Origin: an uncultured Spirochaetota bacterium
GTDB lineage: Bacteria > Spirochaetota > UBA4802 > UBA5550
Direction of reading: 5' to 3'
Length of the DNA stretch: 64,000 nucleotides
Assembly: GCA_937872225.1 (NCBI GenBank)
Contig: CALMRZ010000016.1
Span: forward strand, 179,776-243,775
Shown here: piece after piece, positions 1-7,978 of the stretch
How the letters are laid out: each line of letters opens with the position of its first letter
Position numbering within the stretch: the first letter of the stretch is position 1
Program-made: the position numbers and the translations under genes
Notes under the pieces: generated by a model
Database searches by the model: none
What the model saw: only the letters and a program-made list of their open reading frames with translations
What the model was told of the DNA's origin: nothing

Positions 1-1061
1 TAGGTGCCGGCGGTCTGGTCCTCCACCAGGGGCCTGAGGCCGCCGTAGACGTGCTGGATGTCTTCGTGCCGCAGGGTCCCGTCGCCGAAGGATTCGTTCA
101 CCTCCTCGAGAAATTCCGTGACGCTCTCCCGCGATACGCGGTATTCGTCGGGGTTTCCCACGTATTCCCGGTCGGTGGTGCCGATGAGGGTGTGGCCCCG
201 CCAGGGGATGAAGAAGATATGGCGGCCCCGGGCGGTCCTGAGTCCCACCATGTGCTCGTTCACCATTTTTTTCGTTATCAGGTGTATACCCTCGGAGCGG
301 CGGATGTGGCGTTCGGCCTCGCGCTTCAGCGCCCTCGAAAGGACGATGTCGGCCCAGGGTCCGGTGCAGTTTACCACCAGGGAGGCGTTGATCCGCACGG
401 CGGCGCCGGTGAGGAGGTCCGTCACCGAAAGTCCCGTCACCTTTTTCCCGTCAATGATGAAGTCGTCGACACGGGCGTAGTTCGCCGTCCGGGCGCCGCG
501 CTCCACCGCGGATCTGATGAAGGCCAGGGTGAGCCGCTCGGGAAAGGCGCTCAGGCAGTCGTAGTAGACGAAACCGCCGTTGAGCCGGTCGGGGCGCACG
601 CTTCCCTCGCGGCGGAGCACCTCCTTCCGTGAGAGGGCGCGGTGAAGGGGAAGGGCCTTCCCCTTGTCCCAGGTGCGCCCTTTGTCGTAGGAAAGGATAT
701 CGTACAGGATCATGCCAGCCCTCATCGCCTCGCGGCCGTTCATCAGGCCCTGGCCGGAGTAGGTCGCGATGAGCGACGGCAGGGGGTGCACCAGGTTGGG
801 CGCGATGTTCTCGAGGGTCTGCCGCTCCCGCAGCGACTCGCGCACCAGGCCGAACTCGGCGTTGGCCAGGTAGCGGAGGCCGCCGTGGATCAGCTTCGAT
901 GTCGCCGAAGACGTGGCGCCGCCGAAGTCGCCCTTTTCCAGGAGGGCCACGGAATAGCCCCGGGCCGCCGCGTCATAGGCCACGGCGGCTCCCGTAATGC
1001 CGCCGCCGATGATCGCCAGGTCAAAAACTTCGCCGTTATATTGCTCGATAAACCGTTTCAT
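1..1061 (-). CDS. glpD: Aerobic glycerol-3-phosphate dehydrogenase, 3' end cut by window edge
   Basis: Oxidises sn-glycerol-3-phosphate to dihydroxyacetone phosphate and passes electrons to the quinone pool at the inner membrane. About 353 residues are visible; the family is usually 500 or more, so the C-terminal domain lies beyond position 1. The start at 1061 gives MKRFIEQYNG, followed by the FAD-binding glycines IIGGGITGA (about residues 17-25) and the family block TSKLIHGGLRYL near residue 55. Later WRGHTLIGTTD and YGGLRPLVED match the GlpD/DAO fold. The start codon overlaps the stop of the upstream regulator (ATGA), so the two genes form one operon and are probably translationally coupled. 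Recognition is from the motifs; the substrate is inferred from the family. Confidence 0.93.
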   Translation of the reverse strand, partial: MKRFIEQYNGEVFDLAIIGGGITGAAVAYDAAARGYSVALLEKGDFGGATSSATSKLIHGGLRYLANAEFGLVRESLRERQTLENIAPNLVHPLPSLIATYSGQGLMNGREAMRAGMILYDILSYDKGRTWDKGKALPLHRALSRKEVLRREGSVRPDRLNGGFVYYDCLSAFPERLTLAFIRSAVERGARTANYARVDDFIIDGKKVTGLSVTDLLTGAAVRINASLVVNCTGPWADIVLSRALKREAERHIRRSEGIHLITKKMVNEHMVGLRTARGRHIFFIPWRGHTLIGTTDREYVGNPDEYRVSRESVTEFLEEVNESFGDGTLRHEDIQHVYGGLRPLVEDQTAGT

Positions 1062-1783
1062 CTGATTCCATCCTTGTTCATTTTTTCATTGAGGATTCGA
1101 ATTGTTTTGTCTTCAGCGAATACGAGGAGATCGTACATGATCTTTTTCGATTTGTCGGGCCTGCGTTCCCTGATCGCATCGACTATCTCGCCATAGAAGC
1201 GTGTCGTGCGCTTCAGGTTGAACGGATCGGCGAAATAGAGGGTCAGGAGCTCCGCCACCAGGCCGCTGTTGTTGAAGAAGTTCAGGATGATGACAAAGGG
1301 GATGTTCCTGCTGGCCCGGCCGATGGCGCGGTACAACAGCATGTCGCGGTCGTTCAGGGTGAGGCTGCCGTCGCCGATGACCCGCTCCATTTCCGCGAGG
1401 TCGCCGTCGGTCCTGTTCAGGGCCGCCTGGAAGGCCACGTCGGGGAGGATGAGGCGCCTGAGGTCCAGGAGGCCCTTCAGTATCGTGACGTCGTAACTGC
1501 CGCCGCTCCTCATGAGGGCGGGGAGGAGCTCCAGGCTCCCGCTGTCAAGGTAGTCCTTGACGTACACGCCGTCGCCGTGGCGGATCTCCACCAGGTCCAG
1601 CATCTCCAGCTTCTTGAAGGCCTCCCGGAGGGTTGACCGGTTCACGTCGAGGCTCTCGGCAAGGTCGCGCTCCGGCGGGAGCTTGTCCCCAGACCGGAAT
1701 TGTCCGGACAGAATCTTCTCCTGGAGCTGCTCGACGATTCCCTCATGGAGCCTTGTTTTCTGGAGCGGTGCGAGAGTGGCCAT
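1058..1783 (-). CDS. GntR/FadR-family transcriptional regulator
   Basis: A 241-residue regulator with an N-terminal winged helix (about residues 10-78: KLPPERDLAESLDVNRSTLREAFKKLE is the GntR helix-turn-helix signature) and a C-terminal all-helical FCD-like ligand domain. It is the first gene of the operon with glpD; its TGA overlaps the glpD ATG. A perfect TGGTCCGACCA palindrome lies at its own promoter (1828-1838), which is the usual FadR-subfamily operator shape, so it most likely represses itself and glpD. The ligand cannot be read from the sequence; glycerol-3-phosphate, a fatty acyl-CoA or a hydroxy acid are all possible for the family. Confidence 0.88.
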   Translation of the reverse strand: MATLAPLQKTRLHEGIVEQLQEKILSGQFRSGDKLPPERDLAESLDVNRSTLREAFKKLEMLDLVEIRHGDGVYVKDYLDSGSLELLPALMRSGGSYDVTILKGLLDLRRLILPDVAFQAALNRTDGDLAEMERVIGDGSLTLNDRDMLLYRAIGRASRNIPFVIILNFFNNSGLVAELLTLYFADPFNLKRTTRFYGEIVDAIRERRPDKSKKIMYDLLVFAEDKTIRILNEKMNKDGIR

Positions 1784-1827
1784 TGTTCCTTCCCTGGCGG
1801 ATACTTATGATACATATAGTGGTCGGG

Positions 1828-1872
1828 TGGTCCGACCAATTTTAATATACTATATAATGTGCTATGCGTCAA
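1828..1872 (-). promoter_or_regulatory. Promoter and FadR-type operator of the regulator-glpD operon
   Basis: On the minus strand TTGACG (1872-1867) is followed by a 17-base spacer and TATATT (1849-1844), a good sigma-70 promoter. The palindrome TGGTCCGACCA (1838-1828) begins about six bases downstream of the -10 box, at the expected transcription start. A bound FadR-type dimer there would block initiation. Binding by the adjacent regulator is inferred. Confidence 0.7.
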
Positions 1873-1922
1873 GGGGGAGGGGGTGATTTTTTTTTCGAAA
1901 CGTCATTATTTACAAAAAGTGC

Positions 1923-2030
1923 TTGCACTTTTTTTGCGATCAGCATATTATGTCTCATCAGCTATATTTCGATACCTCCTTTTGATAACTTTTTAACTTA
2001 ATCCCCCCTTGGGGCACGGGGGGATTTTTT
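1923..2030 (+). promoter_or_regulatory. Leader of the helicase gene: promoter followed by an intrinsic terminator-like hairpin
   Basis: TTGCAC (1923-1928), 17 bases, then TATTAT (1946-1951) make a plausible plus-strand promoter. About 50 bases later AATCCCCCC (2000-2008) pairs with GGGGGGATT (2018-2026) and runs into six Ts (2025-2030), the form of a rho-independent terminator. No plus-strand gene lies upstream, so the hairpin sits in the helicase 5' leader. A second hairpin (AAAAAGTG/CACTTTTT, 1914-1933) overlaps the -35 box. Attenuation or a tiny RNA are both possible. Confidence 0.5.
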
Positions 2031-2091
2031 AACGCGGTAATCCAAAAAAATTCCTGGAGATGCGGGCCGGTTCGAACGGGGTAGTGATTGC

Positions 2092-4905
2092 ATGGATGAA
2101 ACACTTTCAGAACGGAGCGGCGAAGAGGCCGATCTTTTTTCGTACCGCGCGCCGGTCGTTGAAACTGAAGACGAGGCAATAGCCGGCGAGACCTTCATCC
2201 GTCGGCTTCTCGAAAACGGCACTCCGGCGTACAATGTCAATTTCCTCCTCCGCCTTGAGGCCTATTCCCTCCAGCTCGCCTACTCGCATAACAAGATACT
2301 GTCCCTGTCCAACTCGCGGACCCGGATCCTCGCGCACCAGGTGGAGAGCACCCACCGCGTGCTGAGCGCCCTGAACCAGCGGTTCCTCATTGCCGACGAG
2401 GTGGGCCTCGGCAAGACCATCGAGGCGGGACTCATCATCAAGGAGCTCGAGTACCGGTACCGGTACCGCCGCATGCTCATCGTGTGCCCGGCTTCCCTCA
2501 TGTGCCAGTGGCAGAACGAGATGCAGAGCAAGTTCAACGACCGCTTCGCCATCATGGACCGCAGGGAACTCCGGCGGATAGCGCAGTCGAAGCGGGGCGC
2601 GAACCCCTGGGAGGCCCATGACAAGATCATATGCTCCCTCGACTTCATCAAGAACCGGCGCTACCTGAAGATTCTGCAGAACACGTCGTGGGACGCGGTG
2701 ATCTTCGACGAGGCGCACCGCCTGCGGAGGGACGCAAAGCGCGCCACCCTCGCCTACGAGGCCGCGCAGGTGATAGCCGGGCGGACCAGGGCGCTCCTGC
2801 TCCTCACGGCGACCCCCTTCCGGGGCGTCCTCGAAGAGCTCTATTACCTCATCGCGCTCCTGGACCCTAATATCCTGGGCCCCTTCCAGTCCTATCACCA
2901 TGACTACTGCATCGACAATGCTGATCTGTCGACCCTCCGCGGGAAGATCGCCCCCGTGCTGATACGCCGCACGAAACAGGAGGTCGGGGGCTTCACCCGG
3001 CGCTGCGCCCGCACCGTCCGGTTCGATCTTTACCCCGACGAGCGGGAGCTGTACGACGCGACCACCCAGTACGTGGCCGAGGAATTCAACCGCGCCATGC
3101 AGAGCGAGAACCGCGCCGTGGGTTTCGTCATGACCATATTCCAGAAGCTCCTCGATTCCTCGACGCACGCCCTGGGGTGCGCCCTGGAGCGGCGGATGAG
3201 ACGCCTGCGGGAGCTCGCGGACAGGGTGGAGCTTTCACAGCGCCTCGACCGCGTTGCGGCCATGGACGAACCGGACCTGATCGACTGCGCCGAGGAGGTG
3301 GACGACCTGGTCTGCATGACTTCCCGCTCGACCGTCGCCGAGATGCGGAAGGAGGCCGACACCCTGGAGCGACTGGTGGGCCTTTCGAAGGCCATCGCCG
3401 TCAACAAGAAGGCGGAGAAGCTCGCGGACCTCATACGTTCCCTTAAAAGAAAAGGCTTCAAGAAATTCCTCATCTTCACGCAGTTCAGGACCACGCAGGA
3501 TTACCTGGCGGAGTTCCTGAAGGGGCATGACATCGAGGTGTTCCACGGCTCCCTGGGCCGCGACGAGAAGGAGCGGGCCATCGCGCGCTTCAAGGACGAG
3601 GCGCAGATACTCATTTCCACCGAGGCGGGCGGCGAGGGGAGGAACATGCAGTTCTGCAATATCCTCATCAACTACGACCTGCCCTGGTCGCCCCTGAAGA
3701 TCGAACAGCGCATCGGCAGGCTCCACCGGTTCGGCCAGGCCGACGACGTGTACATCTACAACTTTTCCACCAAGGACACCGTTGCCGAGCGCGTGCTGGA
3801 GATCCTGGCGCGCAAGCTCCGGCTCTTCGAAGAGTCGATCGGCGCGCCGGACGTGCTCCTGGGGCAGATCGAGGACGAGCTCAAGCTCGGGTCGCTCTTC
3901 ATGGAGATGGCCGCCGGCCTGCGAAGCGCCACCGCGGTGGACGACGAGGTGGAACGGCGCCTCGAGCTGGCCCGCAGGGGATACGAGAAAATCTCGGAGC
4001 TCACCGTCGCCGACCGGATCGACTTCAACTACGATGAATACTACCGCGTCACCCTGAAGGAGCGCAGGTTCTCCAACCGGAGGATCGAGAACTTCGTGAA
4101 CATCCTCATGGAGGCCGACGACGACACGGCGCGGTGCCTCGCCCGTGACCGGGACGGCCTCTACCGCGTCGCCTGCGAAGGCGAGGGGAAAGAACCGGTC
4201 TGGCGCCCGGGGACCTTCGACAGCGTCACCGCCCTTGACCGGGAACAGCTGGAGTTCCTCGCCTTCGGGCACCCGGTCATCGACCGCCTGGTGGCCCACT
4301 GCCAGGACCGCGCCTTCGGCGGCTTCACCGGCATACAGTCCGTGCGTCACCCGGTCCCCTTCACCGGCATGGTCTTCTATTACCTGGTGACCTTCACGTC
4401 GGTGGCCCGCACAAGGGAGATCATCGCCGTGGCGGTGGTCCCCGATGCGGGACTCTCCCCCGCGGACATAGAGGACATCGAAGCGGAGCTGTGCGTCCAG
4501 GAATGCTCCGGCGTCGGTGCCGGCGCCGATGCAGGCGCCGTCGGCGCCATCGCGCGGCGCGGTTATTGCTTTGCGGAGGCCCGGGCGCGGATCAACGAAA
4601 AGATCAAGGCCCGCAAGGCGGCGCTGAGCGAGGGCCTTGACGTCAGCATCGACCCGGAGATCGAAAAGATACGCGAATCCTATGACCGCCGGATAGCGGA
4701 GCTCGCGGAAAAACTAGATCTCCTCGAGGCCCAGTTCAAGTGGTACGGCAGAAATCTCAAGAGCACCATCACCCGCACGAAAAACCTCATAGAAAAGGCG
4801 AAAAATGACCGGGATTCCCTCCTTTTGAAATACAAGGGATTCCTCGGCATCGGCCATGAAATCGAGCTTCTCTGCGCCGGGATACTGGTTTCAAACCAGG
4901 ATTGA
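2092..4905 (+). CDS. SNF2/RapA-family DNA-dependent ATPase (helicase-like)
   Basis: A 937-residue SWI2/SNF2 protein. Motif I is IADEVGLGKTIEAGLI (about residues 99-114), motif II FDEAHRL (about 204-210), motif III LLLTATPF (about 237-244). The second RecA domain carries ISTEAGGEGRNMQFC (motif V) and EQRIGRLHRFGQ (motif VI, about 543-554). Such enzymes use ATP to translocate on duplex DNA and displace bound protein; RapA recycles stalled RNA polymerase. The ~350-residue C-terminal region, with predicted coiled coil near residues 850-920, is not one I can assign. The gene stands alone, with a promoter and terminator-like hairpin in front. I chose the ATG at 2092; no better in-frame start or strong ribosome site is visible. 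Confidence 0.88.
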   Translation: MDETLSERSGEEADLFSYRAPVVETEDEAIAGETFIRRLLENGTPAYNVNFLLRLEAYSLQLAYSHNKILSLSNSRTRILAHQVESTHRVLSALNQRFLIADEVGLGKTIEAGLIIKELEYRYRYRRMLIVCPASLMCQWQNEMQSKFNDRFAIMDRRELRRIAQSKRGANPWEAHDKIICSLDFIKNRRYLKILQNTSWDAVIFDEAHRLRRDAKRATLAYEAAQVIAGRTRALLLLTATPFRGVLEELYYLIALLDPNILGPFQSYHHDYCIDNADLSTLRGKIAPVLIRRTKQEVGGFTRRCARTVRFDLYPDERELYDATTQYVAEEFNRAMQSENRAVGFVMTIFQKLLDSSTHALGCALERRMRRLRELADRVELSQRLDRVAAMDEPDLIDCAEEVDDLVCMTSRSTVAEMRKEADTLERLVGLSKAIAVNKKAEKLADLIRSLKRKGFKKFLIFTQFRTTQDYLAEFLKGHDIEVFHGSLGRDEKERAIARFKDEAQILISTEAGGEGRNMQFCNILINYDLPWSPLKIEQRIGRLHRFGQADDVYIYNFSTKDTVAERVLEILARKLRLFEESIGAPDVLLGQIEDELKLGSLFMEMAAGLRSATAVDDEVERRLELARRGYEKISELTVADRIDFNYDEYYRVTLKERRFSNRRIENFVNILMEADDDTARCLARDRDGLYRVACEGEGKEPVWRPGTFDSVTALDREQLEFLAFGHPVIDRLVAHCQDRAFGGFTGIQSVRHPVPFTGMVFYYLVTFTSVARTREIIAVAVVPDAGLSPADIEDIEAELCVQECSGVGAGADAGAVGAIARRGYCFAEARARINEKIKARKAALSEGLDVSIDPEIEKIRESYDRRIAELAEKLDLLEAQFKWYGRNLKSTITRTKNLIEKAKNDRDSLLLKYKGFLGIGHEIELLCAGILVSNQD

Positions 4906-4931
4906 GGGTTGCGCCATATCCTATTTTTTTA

Positions 4932-4961
4932 TTGACAATGGAAGTGCAGTTATTGTATTGC
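4932..4961 (+). promoter_or_regulatory. Possible promoter of the acyltransferase pair
   Basis: TTGACA (4932-4937), an 18-base spacer and TATTGC (4956-4961) lie 35 bases before the MBOAT start. The -35 box is perfect and the -10 box is weak. Confidence 0.4.
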
Positions 4962-4995
4962 TTGTTATCTTTTTTACCGGGGTACGGTCCAGGCA

Positions 4996-6603
4996 ATGTC
5001 ATTAGTTTCGTTTCAATATCTCGTTTTTTTCGTGGTCGTGGTGGCGTTCTTTTTCGCCGTTCCCCAGCGCTTCCGGTGGGTCTATCTCCTGGTCGCCAGC
5101 TATGTCTTCTACATGTGGTGGGACCCCAAGTACGCGATCCTGATCATGACAACCACGGTGACCGTGTATGGCACCGCGCTCCTGATGCACAACCGACCGG
5201 TATCAATCAAGAAGCTCTGCGTCGCCCTGAGCGTGGCGGTCAACCTGGGCATCCTCTTCATGTTCAAGTATTTTGCCTTTTTCAACAACAGCATACGCGA
5301 TGTCATGGCCTTCTTCGGCCAGACCTACACGCCGCCGGTGCTGAACCTGCTCTTTCCCGTGGGCATGTCCTTTTACACCTTCCAGGCCCTCTCCTATACC
5401 GTTGACGTGTACCGCGGCACCAGGGAGCCGGAGCGGCGTTTCGGCATGTTCGCCCTGTACGTGAGTTTTTTCCCGACCCTTCTTTCGGGACCCATCGAGC
5501 GTTCCACGAGACTCCTGCCCCAGCTCTACCGTAAGGTCGAATTCAACTACGACAGGGTCGTGAGCGGCCTTATCCTCATGGGATGGGGCTTCTTTCAGAA
5601 GCTGGTCATCGCCGACCGGCTCGGCCAGTATGTGAACATGATCTATAACCAGCCCCAGTATTTCAACGGGCTCCCGGTCCTGATGGCTATCTATTTCCTG
5701 GGCATCCAGGTCTACTGTGATTTTTCGGGCTACACCGACATCGCCATCGGCACCGCCCTGGTCATGGGGTACGAGCTCATGCCCAATTTCAAAAGGCCTT
5801 TCCTTGCCGCTTCCATCGGCGACCTGTGGCGGCGGTGGCACATATCCCTTATCTCCTGGTTCAGGGACTATCTCTATATCCCCCTGGGCGGCAACAAGGT
5901 GAGCAGGTTCCGCTGGCACCTGAACACGGTCATCGTCTTTACCCTGAGCGGCCTCTGGCACGGCGCCCTGTGGCCCCTGGTGGTCTGGGGGGCGCTAAAC
6001 GGCGTGCTCATCGTCATAAGCCGGGTCACCTCCAGGGTCCGCGCCGCCGTCAGGGAGACCGTCTTCGGCGCCCTGGCAAAGGTCCACCCGGCGGTCTATT
6101 TCACCATTGCCGCCATCGCGGTCGCCCTTACCGTTTTCGGGAAGCCGATCGGCCTGGGCCTCGGCGGCAGGGTAGGGACCGGCTTCGCCGCCCTGCTGGT
6201 GCTGCCGGTGGCGGTCCTGAGCACCAGGAAAGAGAGGTTCCCCCGCTTTCTCGAGGGCGTGAAGAGCGCCCTGATGATAGTGATCACGTATCATCTTTTT
6301 GTCTTCGGCGGCATTTTCTTCAGGGTCAAGTCCATGTCCGACGGATGGTACATGCTCACCCATTTCTGGGGCACCAATTTCATGCAGCTGCCCCTCTTCT
6401 TCGACCTCGGTGAATTCATCCTCATGCTCCTGATGGTCCTCTTAATATGCGCGGTGAACTATATACAGGAAAGGCACGGCAGCATCAGGGAGATGATCAG
6501 GACGAAGCCATGGCCGGTGCGGTGGGCCCTCTATTATCTCCTGGCCATCTCGATAGTGGCCGGCATGCAGAAGACTTCCCAGTTTATTTATTTCCAATTT
6601 TAA
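4996..6603 (+). CDS. MBOAT-family membrane O-acyltransferase (AlgI/DltB-like)
   Basis: A 535-residue polytopic membrane protein. The order of segments is that of AlgI-type acyltransferases: an N-terminal hydrophobic block, YCDFSGYTDIAIG (about residues 237-249), LWRRWHISLISWFRDYLYIPLGG (about 276-298), and the catalytic-histidine block FTLSGLWHGALW (about 315-326). The family moves an acetyl or other acyl group across the membrane to hydroxyls of surface polysaccharides or similar acceptors. It is followed 26 bases later by an SGNH-like membrane-anchored protein, the usual partner that finishes the transfer. The acceptor polymer is not evident; no polysaccharide polymerase genes are nearby. 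Confidence 0.92.
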   Translation: MSLVSFQYLVFFVVVVAFFFAVPQRFRWVYLLVASYVFYMWWDPKYAILIMTTTVTVYGTALLMHNRPVSIKKLCVALSVAVNLGILFMFKYFAFFNNSIRDVMAFFGQTYTPPVLNLLFPVGMSFYTFQALSYTVDVYRGTREPERRFGMFALYVSFFPTLLSGPIERSTRLLPQLYRKVEFNYDRVVSGLILMGWGFFQKLVIADRLGQYVNMIYNQPQYFNGLPVLMAIYFLGIQVYCDFSGYTDIAIGTALVMGYELMPNFKRPFLAASIGDLWRRWHISLISWFRDYLYIPLGGNKVSRFRWHLNTVIVFTLSGLWHGALWPLVVWGALNGVLIVISRVTSRVRAAVRETVFGALAKVHPAVYFTIAAIAVALTVFGKPIGLGLGGRVGTGFAALLVLPVAVLSTRKERFPRFLEGVKSALMIVITYHLFVFGGIFFRVKSMSDGWYMLTHFWGTNFMQLPLFFDLGEFILMLLMVLLICAVNYIQERHGSIREMIRTKPWPVRWALYYLLAISIVAGMQKTSQFIYFQF

Positions 6604-6629
6604 GGTAGGGACGGACGCAGGGTTCACAC

Positions 6630-7604
6630 ATGAAAAAGTTCGTTATCAAAGCCGTTGTATTCTTGCTGCTCATCCTGTCCACGATCTTCGCGGTCATATA
6701 CCTTCAGCCGGTGGACCCGGACAAATATCTCATGGTCATACTCGACAAGCACCGGCTGCTCAAAACGACGCCCCAGCCCCGGGTCATCCTTGTCGGCGAT
6801 TCCAGCCTTGCCTTCGGCATGGACAGCGCCATGATACAAAAGGCGACCGGTTACAATGTCGTCAACATGGGGCTCCACGGCGGGCTGGGCCTCATCTATA
6901 TCATGGACGAACTCAAACCGTATCTCAAGAAGGACGACATCGTCATCTTCGCCCTTGATTACACCCATTACATGGGGATCGGCACCGGCGACAACACCCT
7001 CATCGAGGTGACCATCGTCATGCCCTGGATCATCAAGTACTATTCCAGGGAGAACTATATGCCCTTCATCAATAGTATCCCCCTCACGTTCCAGCGGCGC
7101 CTCAAGGGCCTGTTCAATCCGAGCAAGGAAGGCGTCGGCCACCGTCGGTCCGGCTTCAACGAATACGGCGACAACATCGGCCACATCGGTCTCAAGTCCG
7201 ATTACTTCAAGGGCATGGATTTCATCGCCAAGTATATCCCCCAGGCGCGGGAATTGAACATGACCCGCTTTCTGCCGGACCGCGTGAACGATGTCGTGGT
7301 CGACAAGCTGAACTGGTTCGCGTCCTACTGGGGGAGGCGCGGGGTGAAGGTATACCTGGCCTTTTCACCCCTCCTGGAAAACGACCGCCCCAGGCAGGAG
7401 AAGATCCTCCGGAGCCTTGACCGCGACATACGGAAGCGGGTAAAAATCAAGGTGATCGGCAGCCCGCTGACGTATATCTATCCTCAGAAATATTTCTTCG
7501 ACAATGAATTCCATTTGAACGGGGAGGGACGGGAGCTGCGCTCCCGGCAGATGGTGGAAGACATGAAGACCGACCCGGTTCTTTCCCATGCCCCAGGACG
7601 CTGA
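6630..7604 (+). CDS. Membrane-anchored SGNH-hydrolase-like protein, partner of the MBOAT acyltransferase
   Basis: 324 residues with one N-terminal membrane segment (about 5-26) and the rest predicted outside the membrane. The nucleophile block reads VILVGDSSLAFGMDS (about residues 52-66, GDS-like), and the C-terminal FDNEFHLNGEGR (about 290-301) supplies the DxxH-type Asp and His of SGNH enzymes. In alginate and teichoic acid systems such proteins (AlgJ, AlgX, DltD) take the acyl group exported by the MBOAT protein. The gene is 26 bases downstream of the MBOAT gene, so the two probably form one operon ending at the terminator at 7655-7683. The assignment rests on motifs and context. Confidence 0.68.
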   Translation: MKKFVIKAVVFLLLILSTIFAVIYLQPVDPDKYLMVILDKHRLLKTTPQPRVILVGDSSLAFGMDSAMIQKATGYNVVNMGLHGGLGLIYIMDELKPYLKKDDIVIFALDYTHYMGIGTGDNTLIEVTIVMPWIIKYYSRENYMPFINSIPLTFQRRLKGLFNPSKEGVGHRRSGFNEYGDNIGHIGLKSDYFKGMDFIAKYIPQARELNMTRFLPDRVNDVVVDKLNWFASYWGRRGVKVYLAFSPLLENDRPRQEKILRSLDRDIRKRVKIKVIGSPLTYIYPQKYFFDNEFHLNGEGRELRSRQMVEDMKTDPVLSHAPGR

Positions 7605-7654
7605 CCGCGCGTCAGAAAATACTTCCCGATCATAACTCTCCGCTGTATGGGGCC

Positions 7655-7683
7655 ATGCCTGCGGCCGTGCCGGCATTTTTTTT
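7655..7683 (+). terminator. Rho-independent terminator after the acyltransferase pair
   Basis: ATGCC (7655-7659) pairs with GGCAT (7672-7676), extended inward by three pairs after one mismatch, and is followed by seven Ts. Confidence 0.7.
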
Positions 7684-7978
7684 GACTAAAAAAGCCGATC
7701 TGTACAGTAATTGAAAATTATTGAAAACTTTTCACGTTCAGCCGCGGTCAAAGAGACGCAGGGATGAAGGGAAAACCTGTGCTAAAAAAATACTTTTTTA
7801 TAAAAAATGTTTGCCTGCTGATTATTTTGTATTATAAGAAAGATTCTAACGGACGTTTCAACAATTATCAGGCAAGGGCGCACGGCTGCCATGATTGGTG
7901 GCGGGTCATCAAAAGAAATCATCCGTCATCGGGAGAGCGTCTATAACATATGACAAAATCCATCCAAGGGGAACGATT
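7684..7978. other. Intergenic region before the cysteine peptidase
   Basis: AT-rich, with no convincing gene. TTGCCT (7811-7816), a 16-base spacer and TATAAG (7833-7838) form a possible promoter about 140 bases before the peptidase start, leaving a fairly long leader. A short reading frame at 7764-7946 lacks a family signature and a good ribosome site and is not called. Confidence 0.4.

Noticed and set aside
5826..6413. Long open frames antisense or out of frame to the MBOAT and other GC-rich genes
   Set aside because: They are low-complexity Arg/Pro/Gly translations that shadow well-supported genes, as expected in GC-rich DNA.
7764..7946. A 60-residue protein gene before the cysteine peptidase
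   Set aside because: No ribosome site, no family similarity and AT-rich composition; it overlaps a probable promoter.
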